A stretch of DNA of 64,000 nucleotides, taken from Methylomicrobium lacus LW14 (GTDB taxonomy: Bacteria; Pseudomonadota; Gammaproteobacteria; Methylococcales; Methylomonadaceae). Where the stretch lies: NCBI RefSeq assembly GCF_000527095.1, contig NZ_AZUN01000001.1, positions 62,001-126,000 of the forward strand. Direction: 5' to 3'. The position numbers and the translations under genes were made by a program. How positions within the stretch are numbered: the first letter of the stretch is position 1; each line of letters starts with the position of its first letter. Below, in pieces: positions 1 through 8,874 of this stretch. The notes beneath the pieces are model-generated. The model saw only the letters and a list, made by a program, of their open reading frames with translations. It had not been told where the DNA came from and made no database searches.

Positions 1-1243
1 CCGTAAGACTGGGCAGGGACGGCGGCGTAGCACTGGCGGTGCGTTGGAATAAATAAACAGTGGCTGCATTCAGCCCATTGCTGCCCGCCGATCCGGTTTT
101 TGATTTGCTGAATGTCTGCAGTACAGTCTGCGAAAAGATATTACCGTTTGCGCACTTACCGCTGATCGCGTAGCTGATCGATGCGGTATCGGCGGTCATC
201 GCGCTGTGGTTGTCATAGGTCGCATAGGCGCCGCTGTCGGTTTTGGTGCCTGGCGTAATGCTCGTGCCGGTGTCCATGACGTTCCAGTTGCCGGCAGCTG
301 TGCCGACGCCGTCGTAATTCAGTTCGGTCGCGCCTTCGAACACCCGCACGGTCGTACCCGAGCCAGTGTAATTACCATTGGCGCCCGCGCTGTCGGTCGG
401 GATCGTGTGCGCGGCGTTGCTCAGCACGACGGTGATTGCATCCGCGCCAGCCTGAATTGCCAGCGCCGATATCGTATCGGTCGCCAATACCGTGCCGGTC
501 GATGCGCCTTCGCGTATCGCCACCTCGATCATATCCGGCATGTTGGCAAACGATGCCTGCGGCGTGTAGGTATAGGTGTTCGTGGTTGTGTTCTGAACGC
601 TGACAGCATTCTTCAGAAACTCGTAATAGACGGTACCTGACGTATTGTAGGCTGTGGCCATGACGGTCGCCGACGCTGGCGACGGCGAACTGCCGGCGGT
701 ATTGTAAGCAAACGCTTGATCAGTAATCGACAGCTGGACCGCGCGCGCATTGGTGCCGGCCGATGCCGTGGCGACGGTAAAGACCAGATTGATCGACTGA
801 TTCTTGTATGTCGCCGTAAACGTGATCGAGCCGACATTTGCCGCCAGCGCGGTCGCCGAATACGCGCCGGCGCTATTGATGCTGGCCGTGATGTTGACCG
901 CGGCCGAACTGCTGAACGTGCAGAGCGCTGTGATGTCGATGCCGGCCATGTGCACGACAAAACTGCCGGCCGCCTCGGTAAAATCGGCAACCACGCCGGA
1001 CGCATCCGCCGGCAGGGTAACGTTCTGCCGGGTCAGATAACCGTCGATCGCATCCACTGCCTCGCCGGTGCCTACGTAATAATTGGCAGGATGCCAGTCC
1101 GTGCCGTTGTTCGAATCGAGCGCCCGCAGCCACGGCGCAACATCCACTAAATTGCTCGACGCCGGACCGGACACGGCAGAGCCGTCGGGCGGCAGCGACG
1201 CGGCGATGACGAGCTGACCGGAGGCATCCTTATAGAGCGCCAT
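1..1243 (-). CDS. Phage tail fibre / distal tail protein, 3' end outside the window
   Basis: The minus-strand frame opens at an ATG at 1243 and stays open to base 1, so at least 414 residues are present and the C-terminus is missing. The N-terminus reads MALYKDASGQLVIAA. It is followed by Ser/Thr/Ala-rich beta-structured stretches resembling Ig-like repeats, and near the window edge by GLNAATVYLFQRTAS, a stretch I associate with fibre or distal tail proteins of tailed phages. The ATG overlaps the TGA of the upstream tail gene by one base, as expected inside a morphogenesis operon. Its place as the last gene after tape measure and two distal tail genes suggests host recognition. The family is inferred from position and composition; no enzymatic motif is visible. 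Confidence 0.6.
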   Translation of the reverse strand, partial: MALYKDASGQLVIAASLPPDGSAVSGPASSNLVDVAPWLRALDSNNGTDWHPANYYVGTGEAVDAIDGYLTRQNVTLPADASGVVADFTEAAGSFVVHMAGIDITALCTFSSSAAVNITASINSAGAYSATALAANVGSITFTATYKNQSINLVFTVATASAGTNARAVQLSITDQAFAYNTAGSSPSPASATVMATAYNTSGTVYYEFLKNAVSVQNTTTNTYTYTPQASFANMPDMIEVAIREGASTGTVLATDTISALAIQAGADAITVVLSNAAHTIPTDSAGANGNYTGSGTTVRVFEGATELNYDGVGTAAGNWNVMDTGTSITPGTKTDSGAYATYDNHSAMTADTASISYAISGKCANGNIFSQTVLQTFSKSKTGSAGSNGLNAATVYLFQRTASATPPSLPSLT

Positions 1244-2025
1244 CAGGCCACGATCTCCAACACTTCAAAGCCGGCCTGATGATTGGTCAGGTACGGATTT
1301 TTGATAGGCGACAATTGTTGCAATCGACCGAGATAATGCCGTTTTTGATTGTACGTCGTATCGGACGGATCACGGATCAGCAGCACCTCGCCGTGAATGT
1401 CGCAGATCCGCTGCAACTCCAGCGCCTGGTTATGCGCTTCGGCCTCGGTCAGCCAGTCGAGCGCAAACGCGAACAGCCGGCGGCCTGTACGGATATCGAA
1501 ATGATCGACGCCGCCAAGCGACTGCTGCACGCCGGTACGCGACTGGTAGCCCAGCTCGGCGCCCTGGCTGTAGTTGTCCGCCGGCGCGAGGGCCGGGCCG
1601 ATGAACAGCCGGCCGATCTGCACGTATCCCGCCGCGTTGGCCGTGTCGGTGATTTCAAGGCGCCAATAGCGGGCGGTCACCGATGCCGGCAGGCCGATGA
1701 TCAGGTCCGGCGTTTGCGCGTTCGCCGACACCGTGCCCGAATCGTAAATGCTGCTCGCAAAATTGCTGACGCTGGATCCACGCAGGCGGTAGGTCGCGCC
1801 GCTCGCGCCGATGTTCGTGCGGATCGCGCCGAACGCCTGCACGGCCTTGGCGCTGCCCAGGTCGATATCGATCAAGGTAGACGCGGCCAGCGCATTCGTC
1901 GACCGCGCGGCTTTCGACAAATAGCGGCTTTTCAGATTGGATAGCGGCAGCGCTCCGCTCCAGCTGCCTCCGGAGAGCGTGGCATTGTCGATCAGGTTGT
2001 TGTAGCCGAGAACCAGGTTGCTCAT
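1243..2025 (-). CDS. Phage distal tail protein (discoidin-like fold suspected)
   Basis: This is a 260-residue protein. The ATG at 2025 overlaps the stop of the preceding tail gene as ATGA, which decides this start over a GTG two codons upstream. The middle contains alternating beta-strand patterns (LIDIDLGSAKAVQAFGAIRT, then VTARYWRLEITD) reminiscent of F5/8-type C (discoidin) or carbohydrate-binding sandwiches. The C-terminal part is mixed alpha/beta and mentions no catalytic residues. It lies two genes after the tape measure, where distal tail or baseplate components are encoded. The exact role is not identifiable from sequence alone. The discoidin suggestion is inference; the tail assignment rests on operon position. 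Confidence 0.6.
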   Translation of the reverse strand: MSNLVLGYNNLIDNATLSGGSWSGALPLSNLKSRYLSKAARSTNALAASTLIDIDLGSAKAVQAFGAIRTNIGASGATYRLRGSSVSNFASSIYDSGTVSANAQTPDLIIGLPASVTARYWRLEITDTANAAGYVQIGRLFIGPALAPADNYSQGAELGYQSRTGVQQSLGGVDHFDIRTGRRLFAFALDWLTEAEAHNQALELQRICDIHGEVLLIRDPSDTTYNQKRHYLGRLQQLSPIKNPYLTNHQAGFEVLEIVA

Positions 2026-3545
2026 CCCCACAGCCTCAGATTCAGTTGATTACGTTGATAATCGCCCTCGATGCCGATCACGCGCAGCAGCTTGCCGCCA
2101 CTCAGCCCGAACCGGCTCAGCTGGACCGAGACGACGGCGCCCAGGTCCAGCGCCGCCAGCAGAGCCGCGTCTACGTCGACCGTGGCGTTGTAGATCAGCC
2201 GGCTGGTTTTCAGCAAGTCGAGCCGCCGCGCGGCCTCCGGGCCGGCATAACCGGCGCCGGCCAGCAGCGTGTCGTAAACGATTTCTTGCGCCAACGGATG
2301 CGCGGTTTTGACTGTTGCGTCCTCCGCCACGGTTTGACGGTTGGGCTTTTCCAGCCAGGCGCGGCGATCGGCCGCTACCACGCCGGCGACATTGCCGCCG
2401 GCTTGCGTTGTATAGTTGATGTCGTGGTTCAAGGTGATTTTCCACGCGGGCACCGCTTCGCCGTTGATCGTGGCTGCTTCGGTGTCGACGCTCAAAATTT
2501 CGACGTCGGTCAATGTCGCCACGGCACCGCCGGACGGCGCATCAAAACGCGCAAGGCGGAAGCGGCCGAGCTGATCGAATCCCCACCAGCCGCCGACGCT
2601 CGCGGTTATCCGGTCCAGCGCCTCGGCGATCGTCATGCCGGGCTCGATCCACAGACCGACGCTGCCGGCGTTTTGGCCGTCGAGCGCCGTATAGTCGGCG
2701 GCGACGGTATCGCCCGCGCTGACGCCGCCCGGACCGGTCGCTAGCCGGTAGGCGATTTGTGCGGCAGTCGAGCCTTCGATGGTATTGTATTCCCAGGCGG
2801 TAGCGGTAATGCTGCCCGCGGGCGACGAGCCCAGCCGGAATATGCCTCCCGCCGTCCAAATGCGGAAACAGCCGGCCGACGGGGAGTTCGTTTCCATGTC
2901 GGTTTGATTGGTGTAGTCGGCTTCGCGGCCCAGATAGGCGCCGGCGTCGAACACGTTCACGATCTCGGCCAGCGCGCCGGTAGTGATCTGGTAGAGCAGG
3001 CGGCTGCTGTTGATCAGCGTCGGCGTCACGTTGTTGACACGGCCGTAAAACAGCGGTTTCGCCGCATCTTTCAGATCGGTCGAGCCTTCCAGGCCGGCAG
3101 GCAGGCTGTTGGTGCCGGCATAGGCCAGCGTCTGGATCGGTTTGTCGAACTCGGCATAGCGATCGCGCAGACGAATCGAAACCCGCTCCCACTCCATCGC
3201 GGCCTGCTGCATCAACCCCTTCAACACGGTGGCAAAACTCGCATAGGCGGCGGATGCGTCGCCGACCTTGATGATCAACTGCCGGCCGTTGACCGCATAG
3301 CCCGTTAAATAGTCCAGCTCGCCGTCATTGTTAACAAGCGTCAGCTCGCCGACACTGGCCGACGCCGCGCCGCCGATCTGGCCGTCCGCAAATATCTCGC
3401 GGCGCATCAGAGCCGGCTGCTCGATGCGCGGAGCGTAATAGTTGCCGGTCGCCGCGTCGAGATAGCCATCGCCGGAGGAGAAGCGCAGCGTCTCGACCGA
3501 CGAGGTAGCCAGGTTGTAGGCCGTCAGTTCCGCCAGGTAGATCAT
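2022..3545 (-). CDS. Phage tail protein, probable baseplate/hub component
   Basis: The product is 507 residues, starting MIYLAELTAYN. It follows the tape-measure gene directly (its ATG overlaps the tape-measure TGA). The first 100 residues look like a tail-tip domain in which a position-dependent output is tabulated (RFSSGDGYLDAATGNYYAPRI style). The C-terminal 60 residues (VDVDAALLAALDLGAVVSVQLSRFG as two pieces, then GGKLLRVIGIEGDY) resemble the end of phage hub proteins that handle tail-tip loops. There is no signal peptide or enzyme motif. Together with the next two genes it forms the distal tail module. I infer that it closes the tail tube; experimental counterparts in B3/D3112-like phages would be the nearest comparison. 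Confidence 0.65.
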   Translation of the reverse strand: MIYLAELTAYNLATSSVETLRFSSGDGYLDAATGNYYAPRIEQPALMRREIFADGQIGGAASASVGELTLVNNDGELDYLTGYAVNGRQLIIKVGDASAAYASFATVLKGLMQQAAMEWERVSIRLRDRYAEFDKPIQTLAYAGTNSLPAGLEGSTDLKDAAKPLFYGRVNNVTPTLINSSRLLYQITTGALAEIVNVFDAGAYLGREADYTNQTDMETNSPSAGCFRIWTAGGIFRLGSSPAGSITATAWEYNTIEGSTAAQIAYRLATGPGGVSAGDTVAADYTALDGQNAGSVGLWIEPGMTIAEALDRITASVGGWWGFDQLGRFRLARFDAPSGGAVATLTDVEILSVDTEAATINGEAVPAWKITLNHDINYTTQAGGNVAGVVAADRRAWLEKPNRQTVAEDATVKTAHPLAQEIVYDTLLAGAGYAGPEAARRLDLLKTSRLIYNATVDVDAALLAALDLGAVVSVQLSRFGLSGGKLLRVIGIEGDYQRNQLNLRLWG

Positions 3546-6500
3546 GCCGATGCCTTCAGCCGGGTTTTGCGCTCGATCGAGCCGACGCCGGCCGCCATAC
3601 GATCCAGTCGTTCGAGCAGCTGCTGGTTCGCCTCCATTTGCAGCCGTACCAGCGCCACCAGCTCCTCGTTGGCCTTACGCAGTTCGGCCACGATCGCATC
3701 ATTGCCGTTGTTGATGATCGATTGCGTCTGCCGGTTGCTTTGCACCTGCGTCGGCCGGGCAAAGTTGATCAGCTCGGGACCGTTTTCGCCGACGATCGTC
3801 AGGCCTTGCGTCCAGCCGCCGGCCTCTTTAAATTTGACCTTGCCGAGCGCCTTGCGCTGCGCGACCAGGCCGGCCAGTTGCGCTTTCAGGTTGCCGCGCT
3901 GCGGGTCGTTTGCCGCTGTCGCCTTGATCTGCTCATTAATGTCATCGATCGATGCCGTCAGCTCTTGATAGGCCTTGGTTTTCGCCAGCTCGGCATCGCC
4001 GCCGAACAGCCATGCCTTGATTTGGCTGTCGAGCTGCTTGTTCGCTGCCTTGACCGCCTTCTGCTCGGCCTTGCTCGCCGTGTCGGACAGCGCATCGATA
4101 TTCGCCCGCTTCTGATCCTCGGTCAAATCCTGGAAGTTTTTCGCCGGGCCCGATGCCGCGCCGCCCAGGCCGCCGGCCTGATTGTCGAAATTGCCGCCGG
4201 CCGTGGCGGTCAGTTGCGCGATCAGGTCGGCCAGGCCTTGCAGGCTGGATGCCAGCGCATCGGTGGCGGTTGTCGCCGCATCGGTCGCGTCGATATTGCC
4301 ACCAACCGATGCGCCCAAGCTGCCCAGCGTGTCGGTCACGTTGCTGAAAATATCGGCATAGGCGGGCGATGAGGCGTAAAAGCTTTTCGCCTCCTGCAAA
4401 TAGCTTTGCGCGGTGCCAGCCAGGTTCGCCAGCGCGGTTTGATCGCCAGCCTGAGCCTTGAGCAGCGTTTGCCCGTACTGGCCTTGCGCCTCGCGCAGCC
4501 GGGCCGCCGGATCGAGCGGCGACAGGTCGCTGAGTTTCAAGCTGTCGACGAATGCCTTCAGATTGCTGACCGCGCCGGCGGTCTTGTTAATCGCCGCGAT
4601 CTCGCCGTTATAGCGCTGGGTCAAGGCGCGCTGAATGCGGTCGATGTAGCGCGCCTGCTCGGTCGGATCGGTCGATGCTTTCAGCAGTTCGAACAGCGGC
4701 GCGGTATCCTCCGCCGTCGGCAACACGCCGGTAATCGAGGCGATCTGGTCGGCGATCGATGCCGTCGCGTCGGTCAGCGGCGACAGATATTGCTCTTTCG
4801 CCACGGCGATCGCTTTTTCGCGCAGGCCGACCAAGTCGCTTTCGGCGATTTTCAGCGATCTTGCGTTCGCCTCCAGCGCGAGCAATTGATCGTTCAGGCC
4901 GGCCAATTGCGCGGCCAGCGTCGGGCCGAGGCCGGCGAGCTGGCGGAAGGCGGTGATCGTGTCGTTTTTCAGGGAGTCGATCGCGCGCTGGCGGGCGGCT
5001 TCGATGTCGGCTTCGGCGAAGCGGTATTTGCGCGCCGATATCGCCAGCTCGTCGAACTGTCCATTGATCGCTTTCAGTTGCTGTAGCGCCTGCCCGTATT
5101 CTCCTATCGACAAGCCGATGCCGTCTATTTCCTCGATCGCTTTTGACAACTTCTTCAGCGACTTGCTGTCGCGGATCGCGGCGCGATAATGCAGATCGTC
5201 CTGACTGGCGATGTTGCGCTTAATCACCGCAAGCGAGGCCTGGTTAGCCAGCGTTTTGAAATCGCCGCCGCTGCTCAGGGTACGCACCCAGAAATTGCCG
5301 CCCTTATCGGACAGGCCGCCCGCGAACTGGTCGGTTCCGGTTTTATCCAGTTGATGCCAAAACGTCGTGTTGAAGTCGCGGAACGACATGTTCAGTTGAT
5401 GACCGAGACTTGTCACCATGTCGCCGAACGAGTTGGTAAAATCTATCGTGTTTTGCTTGTTGCCGCCGTCCTCGGTACCAGACTTGCCGATCGAGATTTT
5501 GCCGTTGCTGTAGCGGCCCTTGGTCCACTCGGTCGGCTGGGGGATCTTCTCACCCATCAAGAATGTTGTCAGCAAATGACCCAGAGGCCCCGTATGGGTC
5601 AGCAAACCGACCAAAGAGCCAAGACCATACGACATGAGCGTCGGGCGGCGATTTGGGAATAGCTTGCCGCCTAAATTAAGCATCAAATTTTTGATCGGCG
5701 CAATCAACTTTGCAATCGGGAAAAAATTTCCGACCATATCGGTAATCGTGTTTGAAATGCCGAAATAAGATTGCAACGACGAATCGCGCTGCGGGCCTTT
5801 CAGGGCATAGCTGCCCGCGCCTGGGATCAGCTTTGCCAGCCCTCCAAGAGCCGCCCAGCCGGAACCGCCGCCGCCCGCACTGCTGAAACTGAAACCGCCG
5901 CCCGAGCCGCTGCTGAAGAATTGGCTGAAAAGCCCGCCAAGGCCGCCGCCGCTGGCCGGGTTTTGATAATTAAGCAGCGGCCCGTTGCCCTTGAAATAAT
6001 TGCCGCCGGAAGATGAGCCACCAAACAGACTGCTGAACCAATTGCCGCCACCGCTCGATGAACCGCCGAACAGGCCGCTGAACAGACCGCCGATGCCGCC
6101 TGACGATCCACCGGACCCGCCGGAGGTGAACGCGCTTTGCAGCATGTTCTGAATGCCCTGGGCAAAGTTCTGCGCAAACACCTTGTTGAGCGAGCGCTTG
6201 ATGTTGTCGAAGAAATCCTCGAAGCTGCCCAGCGCATCGCCGTTCAGCAGGTTCTCGAACATATTCGCCAGCGCATCCTGGATGTTCTCGGCCGCGCGCT
6301 TCCAGGCCGCCTCCATGAAATCGGCTGACTTCTGGCTGCCGTTGTCGATGATCTTCGACAACTCGGCTTCAGCGGCTTTGCGCGCGGTGATATGTTTCTC
6401 GAACTCCTTGGGGTCAAGATCGTGCTCTTGACTCATATAGGTTTTGCGGGCGGCGGCCAGCTCTTTTTCCAGATCGATAGCTTCGCGGATGGCCTCATTC

Positions 6501-8032
6501 GAGAGCCCTTGCACCTTCAATTGCTTCGCCAACGCCACCAGATGCTGCGCATCGGCCGCAGAGTCCTGCAATCCCTTCAGCGCCATAGCATCTTTCAACG
6601 ATTGTTCTTGCTGAGCGGTCCGCCGCGCGTCGGCGTCAATCTCCGCCCACTTGGCCTGCAACGCCGATTTGATCGACTCGGCCTCGGCGCCCTTGGCCTT
6701 GGTCAACGCCTGCGTCAACTCGACCGCGCGCTGGCGGGCCTTGTCGTTAAGGCCGATCAGCGAGGTTTCAAACTGGATTTGCTCGATGGTTTTGGCGATT
6801 TCGTCGCGGCGACTCGCTTCGGCCTTGGCTTGCTGATTCACGCTCGATAGTGCATGATCTGCCGCCTTTTTTCTGGTCTTTGCGGCGGATTCTCTTTTCT
6901 TGGCATCCTCCGCATCGATCTCAGCCATCCACTGGGTTGTTTGCGCAATCGCGGCCGCGCTATCGCGAGCGATCTGCAATGTCTTGGCCGCTTCGTCTTG
7001 CTTTGCCTTGACGCGCAGCAGAGCATCGCGCTTGTTTTTTTCCACATTGATGTCATAGCCGGTGTAATCAGCAAGGGCTCTGCCGACCGACCCGAGACTG
7101 TCGAACTGCTGGATGCGCGATTCGGCATGCGCGATCTGTTGGTCGACATCGGTACTGATAAATTTCTTAAGCAGATTCAGCAGGTCCGTGACGGAGCCGA
7201 TCATGCCGCGGAAAAACGCCTCCATTTTTCCGTTGATTAGAGCGTCCTCGAACTGATGCCAGGCATCCGTTAGATTGCTGATCCTGCCTTTTACCGTATC
7301 CATTGCCTGAGCGTTCGCCCCATTGGCAAGCTGCCCCATCGATACAATCACACGATCGATCACCTCGCGGGTCAGCTCGCCTTTTTCCGCCATTTCTTGC
7401 AGTTGCGCGGCATTGCGTCCTGTCGCCTGAGCCAGAAGATCGTAAATCGGCACGCCGCGCTCGGTCAGTTGATTCATTTCCTCGGCTTGCAACCGCCCCT
7501 TGGCGTATGCCTGCCCGAGCGCAAGGGTAATACCCTCCAGGGTTTCCTGCTCGCCTCCCAGCTTTGCCGCCTGATTGGTCAGCGCGTTCATCACCTCCGC
7601 AGTCGGTTTAATGCCGAAGTTTTGCAGGGTCACAAAGGTTTTGGTCAGCCCCTCGACCTCGAACGGGGTATTCGTCGCGAAGTCCTGGATGAACTGAAAT
7701 GCCTTGGCGCCGAGTTGGGCGGACCCCGTCAAGGCGTTGAGCTGGCCGCGCAAAGACTCCATGGCGACGTTGGTGGCGACAATGCCCTTCACCAGTCCAG
7801 TCAGGGCCGCGAGAGATGCAAGGCCTAGCAAAGTCTGCTTGACCTCGTTCAGACCGGCGCGAATCGAGCCGAGTGCGCGACTATTTTGCGCCGCGCTTTG
7901 CTGGGCTACATTCCCCTGATTTTGCGTTGCCTGGGATAGCCGGTTCATATCCTCGGCCAGCAAACGCACCTGCCCGTCAACCTCGCGGCCGTCCAGCTTG
8001 ATCTTGATGCCCAGTGTAATGTCGTTGGCCAT
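3542..8032 (-). CDS. Tail tape-measure protein
   Basis: At 1496 residues it is the longest gene of the prophage, as expected for the protein that sets tail length and is packed inside the tail tube. Residues about 60-260 match the conserved tape-measure N-terminal domain pattern (TNTPFEVEGLTKTFVTLQNF, later LTERGVPIYDLLAQATGR and VKGRISNLTDAWHQFEDAL). Long coiled-coil stretches follow. A Gly/Ser-rich segment of repeated GGSSSGG type lies at about residues 630-740. The C-terminus carries GGWTQGLTIVGENGPELI, typical of tape measures. The gene sits directly downstream of the tail-assembly chaperone pair and overlaps the next tail gene by 4 bp. Its length predicts a long flexible siphovirus tail rather than the contractile tail of Mu itself. 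Confidence 0.95.
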   Translation of the reverse strand: MANDITLGIKIKLDGREVDGQVRLLAEDMNRLSQATQNQGNVAQQSAAQNSRALGSIRAGLNEVKQTLLGLASLAALTGLVKGIVATNVAMESLRGQLNALTGSAQLGAKAFQFIQDFATNTPFEVEGLTKTFVTLQNFGIKPTAEVMNALTNQAAKLGGEQETLEGITLALGQAYAKGRLQAEEMNQLTERGVPIYDLLAQATGRNAAQLQEMAEKGELTREVIDRVIVSMGQLANGANAQAMDTVKGRISNLTDAWHQFEDALINGKMEAFFRGMIGSVTDLLNLLKKFISTDVDQQIAHAESRIQQFDSLGSVGRALADYTGYDINVEKNKRDALLRVKAKQDEAAKTLQIARDSAAAIAQTTQWMAEIDAEDAKKRESAAKTRKKAADHALSSVNQQAKAEASRRDEIAKTIEQIQFETSLIGLNDKARQRAVELTQALTKAKGAEAESIKSALQAKWAEIDADARRTAQQEQSLKDAMALKGLQDSAADAQHLVALAKQLKVQGLSNEAIREAIDLEKELAAARKTYMSQEHDLDPKEFEKHITARKAAEAELSKIIDNGSQKSADFMEAAWKRAAENIQDALANMFENLLNGDALGSFEDFFDNIKRSLNKVFAQNFAQGIQNMLQSAFTSGGSGGSSGGIGGLFSGLFGGSSSGGGNWFSSLFGGSSSGGNYFKGNGPLLNYQNPASGGGLGGLFSQFFSSGSGGGFSFSSAGGGGSGWAALGGLAKLIPGAGSYALKGPQRDSSLQSYFGISNTITDMVGNFFPIAKLIAPIKNLMLNLGGKLFPNRRPTLMSYGLGSLVGLLTHTGPLGHLLTTFLMGEKIPQPTEWTKGRYSNGKISIGKSGTEDGGNKQNTIDFTNSFGDMVTSLGHQLNMSFRDFNTTFWHQLDKTGTDQFAGGLSDKGGNFWVRTLSSGGDFKTLANQASLAVIKRNIASQDDLHYRAAIRDSKSLKKLSKAIEEIDGIGLSIGEYGQALQQLKAINGQFDELAISARKYRFAEADIEAARQRAIDSLKNDTITAFRQLAGLGPTLAAQLAGLNDQLLALEANARSLKIAESDLVGLREKAIAVAKEQYLSPLTDATASIADQIASITGVLPTAEDTAPLFELLKASTDPTEQARYIDRIQRALTQRYNGEIAAINKTAGAVSNLKAFVDSLKLSDLSPLDPAARLREAQGQYGQTLLKAQAGDQTALANLAGTAQSYLQEAKSFYASSPAYADIFSNVTDTLGSLGASVGGNIDATDAATTATDALASSLQGLADLIAQLTATAGGNFDNQAGGLGGAASGPAKNFQDLTEDQKRANIDALSDTASKAEQKAVKAANKQLDSQIKAWLFGGDAELAKTKAYQELTASIDDINEQIKATAANDPQRGNLKAQLAGLVAQRKALGKVKFKEAGGWTQGLTIVGENGPELINFARPTQVQSNRQTQSIINNGNDAIVAELRKANEELVALVRLQMEANQQLLERLDRMAAGVGSIERKTRLKASA

Positions 8033-8036
8033 GATG

Positions 8037-8375
8037 CTATTTCGATTTGCTGTTTAGAATCGGCAGCGCCGCCTGTTCCATGACCTGCACCGCCGCGAAT
8101 ATTGCATTATGTTGCCGCCTCGGCTGCGTTAAATCGATGACCGATTTAACACCCTGATAGTCCATGCCGAGCACGCCGCCCATCGGGCCGTGGCGCCACT
8201 GGGACGCGCAACGGAGAAATACCAAAACCGCGTCCCAGTTGGCCGGATCGACCGCAAAATCCGGATCGTCCTCTCCGATCGCCGGCAGCTCGATCCCGAG
8301 CAGCGCCGCATCCTCGATCAATTGCCCGCCGTCATCCTTGCCGCCGCGCGCCCAATACTCGGCGGCGGCAATCAG
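8037..8375 (-). CDS. Tail assembly chaperone T part (DUF1799), expressed by -1 frameshift
   Basis: This frame has no ATG, GTG or well-placed start before the slippery site. It opens directly at the codon CTG (8375-8373) that a -1 shifted ribosome would read next. It encodes LIAAAEYWARGGKDD, then NWDAVLVFLRCASQWRHG and GVLGMDYQGV, a good match to DUF1799, the T-type tail assembly chaperone of lambda-like tails. It ends 5 bp before the tape-measure ATG, the conserved location. Read independently it could start only from a TTG at 8321, which would remove the first conserved AEYWARGG segment. The product is therefore most likely a G-T fusion that wraps the tape measure during tail assembly. Confidence 0.85.
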   Translation of the reverse strand: MIAAAEYWARGGKDDGGQLIEDAALLGIELPAIGEDDPDFAVDPANWDAVLVFLRCASQWRHGPMGGVLGMDYQGVKSVIDLTQPRRQHNAIFAAVQVMEQAALPILNSKSK

Positions 8376-8737
8376 TTTTTTCTTTGCTGGCCGCCGTTGA
8401 CCGATTCGACGAACGCCTCGGTAATCAAGCGGTGAATCGACGGCACACCATTCAGCAGCGCGCGCAGGTTGTCGCGGTTGAACACGCTATCGCCGCCGAT
8501 CTCGACATCGCGCCAACCGAGCACGAACCGCAACAGATAATCCAAATCGGACTCGATCACCTCGGCGCCGGTGCGCAGTTCGGGCTCGCCATCGGGGCGA
8601 ATGATGTCGATGAATTCCTCGCGCTCGACGCGCTTGAAAATCAGCGTGATGGTGTGGGCTTGCTTGCGGCCCTTGGCGTCGATGGTGCCGAATTTAACCG
8701 GCCATTCGTAGGTGTCGGAGTTGTCTAGCTTGAACAT
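8372..8737 (-). CDS. Tail assembly chaperone G part
   Basis: This 121-residue protein begins MFKLDNSDTYEWPVKFGTID. It has a beta-rich first half, which is usual for phage tail assembly chaperone G proteins that bind the tape measure and major tail protein. It ends GGQQRKN with the last two sense codons AAA AAC followed by TGA, which forms a slippery heptamer. Most ribosomes would stop to give G alone; a minority would shift to give G-T. It lies between the tail tube gene and the tape measure, exactly where this pair occurs in long-tailed phages. A terminator hairpin separates it from the tail tube gene. Confidence 0.85.
   Translation of the reverse strand: MFKLDNSDTYEWPVKFGTIDAKGRKQAHTITLIFKRVEREEFIDIIRPDGEPELRTGAEVIESDLDYLLRFVLGWRDVEIGGDSVFNRDNLRALLNGVPSIHRLITEAFVESVNGGQQRKN
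8375..8381 (-). promoter_or_regulatory. -1 programmed ribosomal frameshift slippery site (A AAA AAC)
   Basis: On the minus strand the heptamer A AAA AAC occurs with the zero-frame codons AAA AAC immediately before the TGA of the G gene. It fits the X XXY YYZ rule. After a -1 slip the next codon is CTG, which opens the T frame for 113 codons. The position, between G and T just upstream of the tape measure, is the conserved place for such shifts in tailed phages. I did not identify a downstream stimulatory structure with confidence. Confidence 0.85.
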
Positions 8738-8785
8738 GCTGCCTCAAGATTGCGTTGATGTTGGGCGCATGGTAAAACGCGGGGC

Positions 8786-8821
8786 AAAAAAAAACCCGCG
8801 GGGCTGTGTTCCGCGGGTTTT
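8786..8821 (-). terminator. Rho-independent terminator after the tail tube gene
   Basis: On the minus strand a GC-rich stem (arms 8811-8821 and 8791-8801, core CCCGCGG) is followed by a run of nine T (plus-strand A at 8786-8794). It sits about 50 bp past the stop of the major tail protein and before the chaperone G gene. It would lower expression of chaperones and tape measure relative to the abundant tube protein. Confidence 0.85.
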
Positions 8822-8874
8822 GAGTGGGGGGTATTTACCGCCTTATGATGGCGATTTAGGGGCGATATTGCAAC

